Shown: positions 53,013-61,086 of the stretch, one piece after another
How the letters are laid out: every line of letters begins with the position of its first letter
Numbering within the stretch: position 1 is the stretch's first letter
Assembly (NCBI RefSeq): GCF_014196635.1
Contig: NZ_JACIEB010000007.1
Span: 118,571-182,570 of the forward strand
DNA length: 64,000 nt
Direction: 5' to 3'
Source: Sphingobium fontiphilum
GTDB lineage: Bacteria > Pseudomonadota > Alphaproteobacteria > Sphingomonadales > Sphingomonadaceae
Notes under the pieces: model-generated
The model's database searches: none
Seen by the model: only the letters and a program-made list of their open reading frames with translations
Told to the model about the DNA's origin: nothing
Made by a program: the position numbers and the translations under genes

Positions 53013-56000
53013 TCGCGGCGATCATCCGCGCCTCGGTCAGGGGACGCAATCTCGTCTTGGCGGCCGCGCTGGTGCTCACGGCAATCGGCGTGGCGGCGGT
53101 TCGGACCACGCCGGTCGATGCGCTTCCCGATCTTTCCGACGTGCAGGTCATCATCCGCACGAGCTGGCCGGGGCAGGCGCCGCAGATCATCGAGAATCAG
53201 GTCACCTATCCGATCACCTCGACGATGCTCTCGGTGCCCGGCGCGCGGGTGGTGCGCGGCTATTCGTTCACAGGCGACAGCTTCGTCTATGTTCTGTTCG
53301 ACGACGGCACCGATCTCTACTGGGCGCGGAGCCGGGTGCTCGAATATCTGAGCCAGGTCCAGAGCCGCCTGCCCGAAGGAGCGACGGCCTCGCTCGGCCC
53401 CGATGCGACGGGCGTTGGTTGGATCTACGAATATGCGCTGGTCGACAGGACCGGGCGGCACGATCTCGCGCAACTCCGAAGCTTGCAGGACTGGTTCCTG
53501 CGCTTCGAGCTCAAGACCGTGCCCGGCGTCGCCGAGGTTGCGAGCATCGGCGGCATGGTCAAGCAATACCAGGTCGTGGTCGATCCGCAGAAGCTCGCCG
53601 CCTATGGCGTGACGGGCGAGGCCGTCGCGGAGGCTCTGAAGCGCGCCAATCAGGAGGTCGGCGGGGCGAGCGTCGAGATGGCCGGAGCCGAATATACCGT
53701 GCGTGCCAGCGGCTATCTCAAGACGCTCGACGATTTTCGCAGTGTTCCGCTGCGCACTACAGCGGGCGGCGTGCCAGTGACTTTGGGCGAGGTCGCGAGC
53801 GTGCAGCTCGGCCCGGAAATGCGCCGCGGCGTGGCCGAACTCAACGGCAAGGGCGAAGTCGCGGGCGGGGTGATCGTCATGCGCCAGGGGCAGAACGCGC
53901 GGGCAGTGATCGAGGGCGTTCGAGGCAAGCTCGACGAATTGAAGAAAAGCCTGCCCCCCGGCGTCGAGGTGGTCACCACCTATGACCGTTCCGGCCTGAT
54001 CGATCGCGCGGTCGAGAATCTCACCAGCAAGCTGGTTGAGGAATTCATCATCGTCGCGCTCGTTTGCGCGCTGTTCCTCTGGCACGCGCGCTCGGCGCTG
54101 GTGGCGATCCTCACCCTCCCGCTCGGCATCCTGATCGCCTTCATCGTCATGCGGGCGCAGGGGCTCAACGCCAATATCCTTTCACTCGGCGGTATCGCTA
54201 TTGCCATCGGCGCGATGGTCGATGCGGCGGTGGTGATGATCGAGAATGCCCACAAGCACCTGGAGCGCTGGCGCCACGACAATCCGGAAGCAGAGCCCGA
54301 TGCACCCACGCGATGGCGGCTTGTCACGGATGCCGCAGCGGAAGTCGGCCCGGCGCTGTTCCTCAGCCTGTTGATCATCACTTTCTCCTTCCTGCCGATC
54401 TTCACCCTGCAGGGCCAGGAAGGCCGGCTATTCGCGCCGCTCGCCTTTACCAAGACCTATGCGATGGCGGCGGCGGCTTTCCTCTCGATCACGCTGATCC
54501 CGGTACTGATGGGCCTCCTCATCAAGGGCCGTATCCCCAGCGAGGAAGCCAATCCGATCAATCGCTGGCTGGCGTACATCTACCGCCCGGTGATCGACCG
54601 TGTGCTGGCGCGGCCGAAGCAGACGCTGATGATTGCCGCGTTGGTTTTCGCCACCAGCCTGTGGCCGATCGCTCGGATCGGCGGCGAGTTTCTGCCGCAG
54701 ATGGACGAGGGCGATCTGCTCTACATGCCTTCGGCGCTGCCCGGCCTGTCGGCAGCCGAGGCTGGCCGCCTACTCCAACAGACCGACCGGCTGATCAAGA
54801 CTGTCCCCGAAGTCGAGAGCGTGTTCGGCAAGGCCGGCCGCGCCGACAGCGCGACCGATCCCGCGCCCCTCGAAATGTTCGAGACCACCATTCGATTCAA
54901 ACCGCAGAACCAATGGCGGCCTGGCATGACACCTGAGAAGCTGCGCGATGAACTTGACGCAAGGGTGAAGGTGCCCGGCCTTGCCAACTTCTGGATCCCG
55001 CCGATCCGCAACCGCATCGATATGCTGGCGACAGGCGTCAAGAGTCCGATCGGGATCAAGGTCGCCGGATCGAATCTTGCCGAGATCGACCGCACCGCCA
55101 AGCGGATCGAACAGGTAGTTAAGGCCGTGCCGGAGGTTTCCTCCGCGCTGGCCGAGCGGCTCACCGGCGGGCGCTATATCGACGTCGATGTCAACCGCGC
55201 CGCCGCTGCGCGCTATGGTCTCAATGTCGCCGACGTACAGTCGGTGATCTCGGGCGCGATCGGCGGCGAGACTGTCGGCCAGACCGTCGAAGGACTGGCG
55301 CGTTATCCGATAAGTGTGCGCTACCCGCGCGAACTGCGCGACAGCATCGACAAGCTCGCCAGCCTGCCGGTGCTGACCTCCTCGCGTCAGCAGATCACGC
55401 TCGGAACCGTCGCGACCGTCAACATTAGCGATGGCCCGCCGATGCTCAGAAGCGAAAACGGCCGGCCTGTCACCTGGATCTACGTCGATGGGCGCAATAG
55501 CGACATGCAAACGCTGGTCGGCGACATCAACCGCGCGATCACGAGCAGGGTCGTGCTGCCGCCCGGCGTCAGCATTTCCTACACCGGCCAGTACGAGTTC
55601 CTGGTCCGCGCCAAGGAACGGATGAAGCTGGTAATCCCGGTGACGCTCGCGATCATCTTTGCGCTGCTCTACCTCACCTTCCGCCGCTGGGACGAGGCGC
55701 TGCTGATCATGGGCACCCTGCCCTTCGCGCTCACCGGCGGGCTGTGGCTGCTCTACTGGCTTGGCTACAACCAGTCTGTCGCGACTGCGGTCGGGTTCAT
55801 CGCGCTGGCCGGCGTCGCCGCCGAGTTCGGGGTGGTGATGCTCATCTACCTCAAACAGGCGCTCGAAGCGCGCCACGATGGCGATGTCGCTGCCGCCGTG
55901 CGCGAAGGCGCGCTGCTGCGCGTGCGCCCCAAGGCGATGACCGTTGCCGTAATCCTCTCCGGCCTGCTGCCAGTGCTTGCTGGCAGCGGCGCGGGCTCTG

Positions 56001-56140
56001 AAGTGATGAGCCGTATCGCCGCGCCGATGGTCGGCGGCATGCTCACCGCGCCACTGCTCTCGATGCTCGTCATTCCGGCAGCCTATCTACTGATGCGCCG
56101 GCGATCTCGACCCCATGTTCAACCCGAAGGAGACGTGTAG
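53009..56140 (+). CDS. cusA: CusA/CzcA-family RND pump, second operon
   Basis: The start is the GTG at 53009 ([14 protein letters not shown]), overlapping the cusB stop; the open frame upstream lies inside cusB and is not used. The 1043-residue pump shows [24 protein letters not shown] near the N-terminus and [19 protein letters not shown] in TM4. It is highly similar to the pump of the first operon over its whole length. The stop overlaps the GTG of cusF by one base. Confidence 0.92.
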   Translation: MIAAIIRASVRGRNLVLAAALVLTAIGVAAVRTTPVDALPDLSDVQVIIRTSWPGQAPQIIENQVTYPITSTMLSVPGARVVRGYSFTGDSFVYVLFDDGTDLYWARSRVLEYLSQVQSRLPEGATASLGPDATGVGWIYEYALVDRTGRHDLAQLRSLQDWFLRFELKTVPGVAEVASIGGMVKQYQVVVDPQKLAAYGVTGEAVAEALKRANQEVGGASVEMAGAEYTVRASGYLKTLDDFRSVPLRTTAGGVPVTLGEVASVQLGPEMRRGVAELNGKGEVAGGVIVMRQGQNARAVIEGVRGKLDELKKSLPPGVEVVTTYDRSGLIDRAVENLTSKLVEEFIIVALVCALFLWHARSALVAILTLPLGILIAFIVMRAQGLNANILSLGGIAIAIGAMVDAAVVMIENAHKHLERWRHDNPEAEPDAPTRWRLVTDAAAEVGPALFLSLLIITFSFLPIFTLQGQEGRLFAPLAFTKTYAMAAAAFLSITLIPVLMGLLIKGRIPSEEANPINRWLAYIYRPVIDRVLARPKQTLMIAALVFATSLWPIARIGGEFLPQMDEGDLLYMPSALPGLSAAEAGRLLQQTDRLIKTVPEVESVFGKAGRADSATDPAPLEMFETTIRFKPQNQWRPGMTPEKLRDELDARVKVPGLANFWIPPIRNRIDMLATGVKSPIGIKVAGSNLAEIDRTAKRIEQVVKAVPEVSSALAERLTGGRYIDVDVNRAAAARYGLNVADVQSVISGAIGGETVGQTVEGLARYPISVRYPRELRDSIDKLASLPVLTSSRQQITLGTVATVNISDGPPMLRSENGRPVTWIYVDGRNSDMQTLVGDINRAITSRVVLPPGVSISYTGQYEFLVRAKERMKLVIPVTLAIIFALLYLTFRRWDEALLIMGTLPFALTGGLWLLYWLGYNQSVATAVGFIALAGVAAEFGVVMLIYLKQALEARHDGDVAAAVREGALLRVRPKAMTVAVILSGLLPVLAGSGAGSEVMSRIAAPMVGGMLTAPLLSMLVIPAAYLLMRRRSRPHVQPEGDV

Positions 56141-56514
56141 TGAAGAAAACCCTGACGATTGCGGTCGGCCTCTCGGCTATTGCCACGCTCACCGCCTGCA
56201 AGAAGGAAGCGGAAGTGCCGAAGCCGTCCCAGAGCGCTGCCGCCGATGCTGGCACCATATCCGGCATGCCGAAAGCAACCGCAATGAAGCACGGCATGGC
56301 TGCCGGCACGGTCACTGCCATCGATACCGCGAAAGGCACGATCACGCTTGATCACGGTGCCATCACCGGCCTGGGCTGGCCAGCCATGACGATGGGCTTC
56401 GCGGCTAGGCCGGAAATACTTTCCGGGATCAAGATCGGCGACAAGGTGGACTTCGAGATTGATTGGGATGGCAAGGACGGAACGGTGACGAAGATCGCAA
56501 AATCAAGATCTTGA
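56140..56514 (+). CDS. cusF: CusF-like periplasmic copper-binding lipoprotein, second operon
   Basis: A GTG at 56140 starts a 124-residue protein with a lipobox (TLTAC). The CusF site DHGAITGLGWPAMTMGF keeps H-x7-W-x2-M-x-M. It is the last gene of the second cus operon. A Met/His spacer (PKATAMKHGMAAG) precedes the domain. The paralog in the first operon has the same layout. Confidence 0.9.
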   Translation: MKKTLTIAVGLSAIATLTACKKEAEVPKPSQSAAADAGTISGMPKATAMKHGMAAGTVTAIDTAKGTITLDHGAITGLGWPAMTMGFAARPEILSGIKIGDKVDFEIDWDGKDGTVTKIAKSRS

Positions 56515-56714
56515 AGTTGGGAGGCAAGCCAAAATCGATGTTGATGTAAAAGCGGAACAACCTGCAATTCTAAGAGAGCGCTCCTGACCCACAACGCCAG
56601 CATTGCTGACGAGTGTCCTCAGCGCCAGTTGCTCCAAACCATCGGAAATCTTGGGTCGGCCGATGTGGATCAACACGCGGTCTCATTTGCGGAGTGCTAC
56701 ATTATGGCGATTGC

Positions 56715-57018
56715 TTAGGCCTGTGCATTAATCGGCAGCGTCAATCCGCCGAGGATCTTGCATTCGGCGACCATGCCGTTCTGACACGCCTCTATCAGCC
56801 GATCCAATTCGCCGCGGAGAACCGTCAAATCGGCGATCTTGCGGTCGATCGCGGCAATCTGTTTGCAGGCAAAAGATCGCCTTGCAGGACCGTTCGGGAT
56901 GGTCGGCAAGCGCCAGCATTTCCGGGACAATATCCAGCAGATGTCCTAGACTGCGGCTTTTACGAATGAAGGTCAGGCCCCGGACATCTGCTTCATCTTG
57001 GCTCCTTCGTTACTACGA
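56715..57018 (-). pseudogene. Decayed MerR-family regulator
   Basis: On the minus strand, two frames together give the C-terminal two-thirds of a MerR protein: DEADVRGLTFIRKSRSLGHL, LALADHPERSC in the first frame, then AIDRKIADLTVLRGELDRLI and ECKILGGL in the next. The frame changes near 56875-56895. The DNA-binding domain upstream is missing or further scrambled. It is probably the relic of a regulator once linked to the cus genes, pointing toward the AT-rich gene cluster. Confidence 0.6.
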
Positions 57019-57048
57019 CGAAGCCCCAACCCTGCTTAAATCACAGCC

Positions 57049-57585
57049 TCAAATCTGTGCCATTGGTGCTGACAGGGGACAACCCTTGCGCCTCAAGTGC
57101 CTTGTCAGATTGATCACATTCGAAGCCAACGATACAAAATCTGAACTCAGAGCGAAAAAGGCTCCGGCCATCAAATTGTGGACCAGCCAAAAAGGAGCGC
57201 CGACAAGGAAGAGCGCCTTCATACGGTGAGTAGATGTCTGGAGTCGTGCGAAAGTTGCCAATGAGCTACCAATGAAGACCAATACCGAGGCCATTCCATG
57301 CCATGTGGCCACGGAGAGAGAAATCAATATAATGAAGCTCGCTCCATAAAGTCTTGTAACAATATAACGATCTTTTACGGCGATAGAAATAGCGAGCTGA
57401 GAACACGCAATAAGGCATGCTATCGCGGCCGTAGGCGAGCCAATAGCCAAAAAATAGAGCGCAAATGCTGCAGATCCTGAACCTTGAATCTTAACCGATG
57501 TTCGATAATCCACAAAAAATGGCCATGCAAATACACAACATATGGCTATTATGCCGAACACAGTCGAAATCATTACCAAACCCAC
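57049..57585 (-). CDS. YgjV-family inner-membrane protein
   Basis: This 178-residue protein with about six membrane helices has the YgjV (Imp-YgjV) pattern: a central helix followed by FIGSSLATFARLQ, then PFWLVHNLMAGAFFALSSDFVSLASNVINLTR near the C-terminus. Function is unknown. Base composition is clearly more AT-rich than the neighbours, and the upstream 57586-57680 stretch is nearly all A/T, indicating recent transfer from a lower-GC genome. Confidence 0.7.
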   Translation of the reverse strand: MGLVMISTVFGIIAICCVFAWPFFVDYRTSVKIQGSGSAAFALYFLAIGSPTAAIACLIACSQLAISIAVKDRYIVTRLYGASFIILISLSVATWHGMASVLVFIGSSLATFARLQTSTHRMKALFLVGAPFWLVHNLMAGAFFALSSDFVSLASNVINLTRHLRRKGCPLSAPMAQI

Positions 57586-57924
57586 GAGGTTAGTATATTA
57601 TTTGCATATTGCTTTATAATATATATATGAATTTTCATATTAGACGTATACAGTGGCGTCCTTAAATTTCCTATTCTGAGAAGATAAGTGGTTCTATGTA
57701 CAGATAGACCCAGGGCGTCTGTGGTTGCCGCCCTTGGTGCAAGTGAGTAGCCCCTAGCCCGGCTTATTCATGACAGCGGCGTAGTTTGCCTTGATTGGCG
57801 GGCGACGGCACTGGCGGCGTGGACGGGACGAGCGTTTCCGTTGCGCCTTTTTCATCGCGGAGGTTCGAGGGGCTTGCGGGATTGAAGGAAGGGTCTCGGG
57901 CGTTCGGCGGCACGGCCGCGCTGG
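57586..57924. other. AT-rich gap with promoter-like sequence
   Basis: No gene is supported. The left part (57586-57645) is very AT-rich (TATAATATATATATG) and probably holds the promoter of the YgjV gene on the minus strand. A plus-strand CATATTAG-ACGTATACAG at 57636-57653 resembles the motif at 31750. The right part (57700-57924) has GC-rich sequence with no recognisable gene. Confidence 0.45.
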
Positions 57925-58212
57925 CTATGTCGGTGCGGGCCTGAGCGCGGTTGCGATTGTCTGGAAGGCTGCGGCATCAGGGCATGCCGAGGCGAAGGCG
58001 ATCCGGATGCGGGTGGCGCTTTCGATGACGCGGGCGGCGACATTGAGCAGCCGCAGGCTCAGTGTGGCGAACTCGGCGGTGGCGAGCGCGGTTGCTTTGG
58101 GGATCTCCTGCTGGATGCGCCATGTATGGACGACCCCTGCGGCGCAAGAGCTTTTGTTTAGCGATGAGCACCGGTCGGGTGCATCCATGTATTCGGCCTG
58201 TTCGCGCAGCAC
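57925..58212 (-). pseudogene. IS1380-family transposase remnant
   Basis: A minus-strand frame contains the C-terminal sequence typical of IS1380-type transposases (ATALATAEFATLSLRLLNVAARVIESATRIRI, then FASACPDAAAFQTIA). The catalytic part and inverted repeats are missing and the upstream is frameshifted. It is a fragment left from an older insertion. The plus-strand open frame over the same DNA is a mirror artefact. Confidence 0.55.
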
Positions 58213-58388
58213 CGCATGGCTGCTGGCCCTGATGAAGTCCGCAGGCTGGCTCCCTAATCACGTCATCGCGCTCGCAGCGCTGTGACCCCCTGGGTTTTGC
58301 CGACCCCCGGTCTGACCGGTTTGTCATCACTACTCAGCTACTCCTACGCCATCCTGCCACCGGCGTTACCCGGCAGCGCGGACGACGG

Positions 58389-59381
58389 TCATGCGGCCTG
58401 CGCCGCATAGACTTCTTTGCGCGACATCACCGCCCAAGCGATACGGGCTGTTTTGTTGGCGAGCGCGACCGTCGCGATCTTCGCAGGCTTGCGTTCCAGG
58501 AGCTGTGCCATCCAGGGCTGCCGGTCGGCGTTCTTGCGCGTCATACGCATCACCGCGGTCGCGCCGACCACAAGCCGCCGCCGTAAGTAGCCATCTCCCT
58601 GCTTGGTTATCCCACCCAGGCGTTCCTTGCCGCCGGAACTATTTGCTCGAGGGGTAAGTCCCAGCCATGCCGCAAACTGGCGGCCGGGTCGGAACAGCGA
58701 CGCATCTGGCACTGCGGCCGAGATAGCCGACGCGGTGATCGGGCCGATACCCGGGATCGTGGCGAGCCGACGGCTTGTCTCATCGGCGCGATGCCAAGCG
58801 AGGATCTGCGCCTCCAACCTGTCGATCTCACTGGCGAGCGCCCTCATCTGAGCAGCGAGCCCGTGCAACGCGGAACGAGCGTGAGCAGGCAGACCTTCTT
58901 GTTGGTCATGCAGCGCTTTGAGCATCGCGGTCACACCGCCGACGCCTATCCCTGTCACGATGCCGTACTCGGCCAGGTGACCTCGCAAGGCGTTGATGAG
59001 CATGGTTCGCTGCCGCACCATCAGGTCGCGGCTCTTGTGCACCATCAACACCGCCTGCTGTTCGACTGACTTTACCGCAACGAACCGCATCGTCGGGCGC
59101 ATTACCGCCTCGCAGATCGCCTCTGCATCTGCCGCATCGGTCTTCCCGCGCTTCACATAGGGCTTCACGTAGGCGGGCGGCATGAGCCGGACTTCGTGGC
59201 CCAATGCGATTAGCTCGCGAGCCCAATGGTGCGCGGATGCGCACGCTTCCATGCCGACCACGCAGCCCGGAAGGTCGGTGAAGAAGCCGATAACCTCCGC
59301 GCGCCTCAACTTCCGCCGCACCAGAACGGCTCCGTCGCTGCCGATCGCATGTACCTGAAAAACGTTCTTCGCCAGATCCAA
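58389..59381 (-). CDS. IS110-family transposase
   Basis: This 330-residue protein has the IS110 DEDD N-terminal domain (GLDLAKNVFQVHAIG, GMEACASAHHWARELIALGHEVRLMP, KRGKTDAADAEAICEA) and the C-terminal transposase-20 domain (PGIGPITASAISAAVPDASLFRPGRQFAAWLGLTPR). The frame is open upstream (KQEVATVGLD) without an ATG; ATA stands where ATG is usual, so start at a TTG near 59381 or a mutated ATG must be assumed. Inverted repeats were not located with confidence, as is normal for IS110. Confidence 0.85.
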   Translation of the reverse strand: MDLAKNVFQVHAIGSDGAVLVRRKLRRAEVIGFFTDLPGCVVGMEACASAHHWARELIALGHEVRLMPPAYVKPYVKRGKTDAADAEAICEAVMRPTMRFVAVKSVEQQAVLMVHKSRDLMVRQRTMLINALRGHLAEYGIVTGIGVGGVTAMLKALHDQQEGLPAHARSALHGLAAQMRALASEIDRLEAQILAWHRADETSRRLATIPGIGPITASAISAAVPDASLFRPGRQFAAWLGLTPRANSSGGKERLGGITKQGDGYLRRRLVVGATAVMRMTRKNADRQPWMAQLLERKPAKIATVALANKTARIAWAVMSRKEVYAAQAA

Positions 59382-59484
59382 TCCGACGGTGGCAACCTCC
59401 TGCTTTATGTGACGACTCCTAGACGTGGACCTACAACGGCCGCATCATTGCACAGCTGCGCTGGTGCAGGGGCCGTCCACGCCA

Positions 59485-59660
59485 TCACGTCAGCCAGAAG
59501 ATGACGGCTGCGGCGATAGAAGGCGCTGCCGGTAGAGCATGGTGTCGTGGGGGATCGGGAACTTGCGGTTAGCCTTTGACGGGATGCAGGCGGCAATGCC
59601 GCGTGCGGCCAGGCCGGTAAGCAACCAGTCGGCATCGTATCAGCGGTCGGCCAGCAGCGC
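59485..59660 (-). pseudogene. IS5-family transposase remnant with internal deletion
   Basis: The minus strand reads ALLADR-stop-YDADWLLTGLAARG, then ACIPSKANRKFPIPHDTMLYRQR, and then jumps to another frame with IAAAVIFWLT and a stop. IS5 transposases continue from LYRQR through KIENMFGRLKDWRR to the AAVIFWL end, so the middle is deleted. A premature TGA in the DRGYDADW motif also marks decay. Confidence 0.6.
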
Positions 59661-59743
59661 CTAGCAGGGCGTCAATCATCAACCCGCGTCACTCCGTGCG
59701 ATAACGGGAAGTAAGGCTCGATCCGGCGAATCTGCGCCTCGGA

Positions 59744-59772
59744 TGAGGGGTAGTGAACTGCCCTGCGTAGTA
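59744..59772 (+). promoter_or_regulatory. ECF-sigma promoter site 5 (copD relic)
   Basis: A plus-strand TGAGGGG-N14-GCGTAGTA has the same 29-base length as the other sites, with two mismatches at the end of the -10 block relative to GCGTATTC. It lies 38 bases before the ATG at 59810 and 381 bases before the copD relic. It is 37-44 kb from the other four sites, next to a relic of a gene type found in that regulon. Confidence 0.5.
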
Positions 59773-59809
59773 GATCTAGAGGCCAATCGCCATTTCCATG
59801 GAGGAATTG

Positions 59810-60148
59810 ATGTTCCGCAACGCAAATCTTTCCACCGATGTTCGGATACATTCCATGCTTAATAGCGCAAAGTCTGGTGCTGGCTGCCTCTTCCCAGTCC
59901 CGGCCGACAATATGCAGCGCTTCTTTTCCGATGCAATGATTTCCCAGCTCCTGGAGGGCAGCCGGAAGGTGACCGGGTTGACCGATTTAAGGTTGGCGCC
60001 GATGATGGTGTATGCTGCCGCAGATGGCAAGCTGCCCGTCGCCCCCTATGTTGCGCCCCTTCCGCTTAGAGCCCGTAAGTTCCGCGGTCACACCGCCTCT
60101 GGCGACAGCCCTCGCGGTCAGGGCAGTTATGCCTCCAGGGGCCTGTAA
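59810..60148 (+). CDS. Unrecognised small protein before the copD relic
   Basis: An open frame of 112 codons starts at the ATG at 59810 (MFRNANLSTDVRIH), with GGAGG six bases upstream, and lies 38 bases after promoter site 5. No signal peptide or family was recognised. The last part (RARKFRGHTASGDSPRG) looks less protein-like. It may be a damaged gene. I list it because of its good ribosome site and its position between the promoter and copD. Confidence 0.35.
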   Translation: MFRNANLSTDVRIHSMLNSAKSGAGCLFPVPADNMQRFFSDAMISQLLEGSRKVTGLTDLRLAPMMVYAAADGKLPVAPYVAPLPLRARKFRGHTASGDSPRGQGSYASRGL

Positions 60149-60152
60149 GAGG

Positions 60153-60563
60153 GTGCCGGGCATCATATCAATTGCGGTCAAGCTAGGTCTGTATATCGAT
60201 CTGATGTTACTTATCGGACTACCGATGTTTGCTTTATATGCGTTGCGCGGGACGGAGCATTGGTCTCGTCCCAACTTGGCCTTACAATCGATCTTGGCGA
60301 CGCTTGCTCTAGTGGGCATTGGATTGTCAAGCCTGAGCATGATGCCTTTAGCAGAGTCTGCCGGTGGTGTGCTGGTCGCACACGTCAATCGCACTTCTGT
60401 CAGTCCTATGTTATCGAGCATCGCGAGTGGCACAATGTGGCAAGTGCGCGTAACTGCACTCGTGCTCGGGCTGTATTTTTCCATTCTGGGATGGCGTCGG
60501 ACCACATTCGCACTTTGTTCGATCTCCGCGACGGCCGCAATTGCACTTGCGACTATGGCCTAG
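60153..60563 (+). pseudogene. 3'-truncated copD relic
   Basis: A GTG at 60153 opens a frame with the N-terminal half of CopD: KLGLYIDLMLLIGLPMFALYALRG, then MLSSIASGTMWQVRV and ALVLGLYFSILGWRR, matching the protein at 13735-14664. It stops early after IALATMA; in CopD the text continues [11 protein letters not shown], and WSRH is readable in another frame just beyond. The rest is absent; the second Tn3-type region follows. Confidence 0.65.
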
Positions 60564-60657
60564 GTGTTTGGTCCCGGCATTTGATGGTGTAAATTTGTCA
60601 TCGTCACAGCAGAGCGATCTATGGGACGCCGAATACGACGGTTTAAGAAACGCGAGG

Positions 60658-61053
60658 TCAAGCGTCGAGAAGGCGTAGCTTCTTCGCCTGTTCGATCACT
60701 AGCCTTACACCCTCAGCTGACCACGAATGGCCGCCTCGCGCCGTTGGCTCGCGCAAATCGCGCGACAACCACACTGCTATCTCGCGAAGCGAAGAATCCG
60801 GACGGGTTTTGATTCGATCTGCCACTAGCCGCGCTGCCCGCGTATCAGGTGGCAATCGTGGAGCCGGCTCGAGAATGCGTGGATCGACATATCCCGATCT
60901 CGCGAGCATTCGACAGGCCTTGACCAGTGTCCGTTCGCTAAATGATCGCACAGGCGGAGTTATGGCGTGAATCTGTCTGAGCACCAGTGCCCAGGGAAGA
61001 TGCGGCCGAAATCGCTCGACAGTGGGCAGCCAGCGATGGCGGCCATCTAACAA
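60658..61053 (-). pseudogene. Truncated recombinase/resolvase C-terminal part
   Basis: A 131-codon minus-strand frame contains the C-terminal region typical of large serine recombinases of some Tn3 elements (HRWLPTVERFRPHLPWALVLRQIHA, then ARGGHSWSAEGVRLVIEQAKKLRLL). The N-terminal catalytic domain with the active-site serine is not present; the frame begins 34 bases after the tnpA stop. A deletion probably joined the two genes. TTG is the only plausible start. Confidence 0.5.
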
Positions 61054-61086
61054 GGGGTCAGTTCTGGCTGAGGGCGGAATGACACC

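Noticed and set aside
57791..58285. Plus-strand frame of 164 codons
   Set aside because: The opposite strand shows IS1380 transposase sequence; the plus frame has no family pattern.
58646..58656. GAGGGGTAAG inside the IS110 gene as an ECF -35 block
   Set aside because: No GCGTATTC follows at the required distance and it lies inside coding sequence.
60610..60647. Possible Tn3-type inverted repeat ending in TTTAAG
   Set aside because: The matching end lies outside the window, and no comparison could be made; only the TTAAG ending is suggestive.
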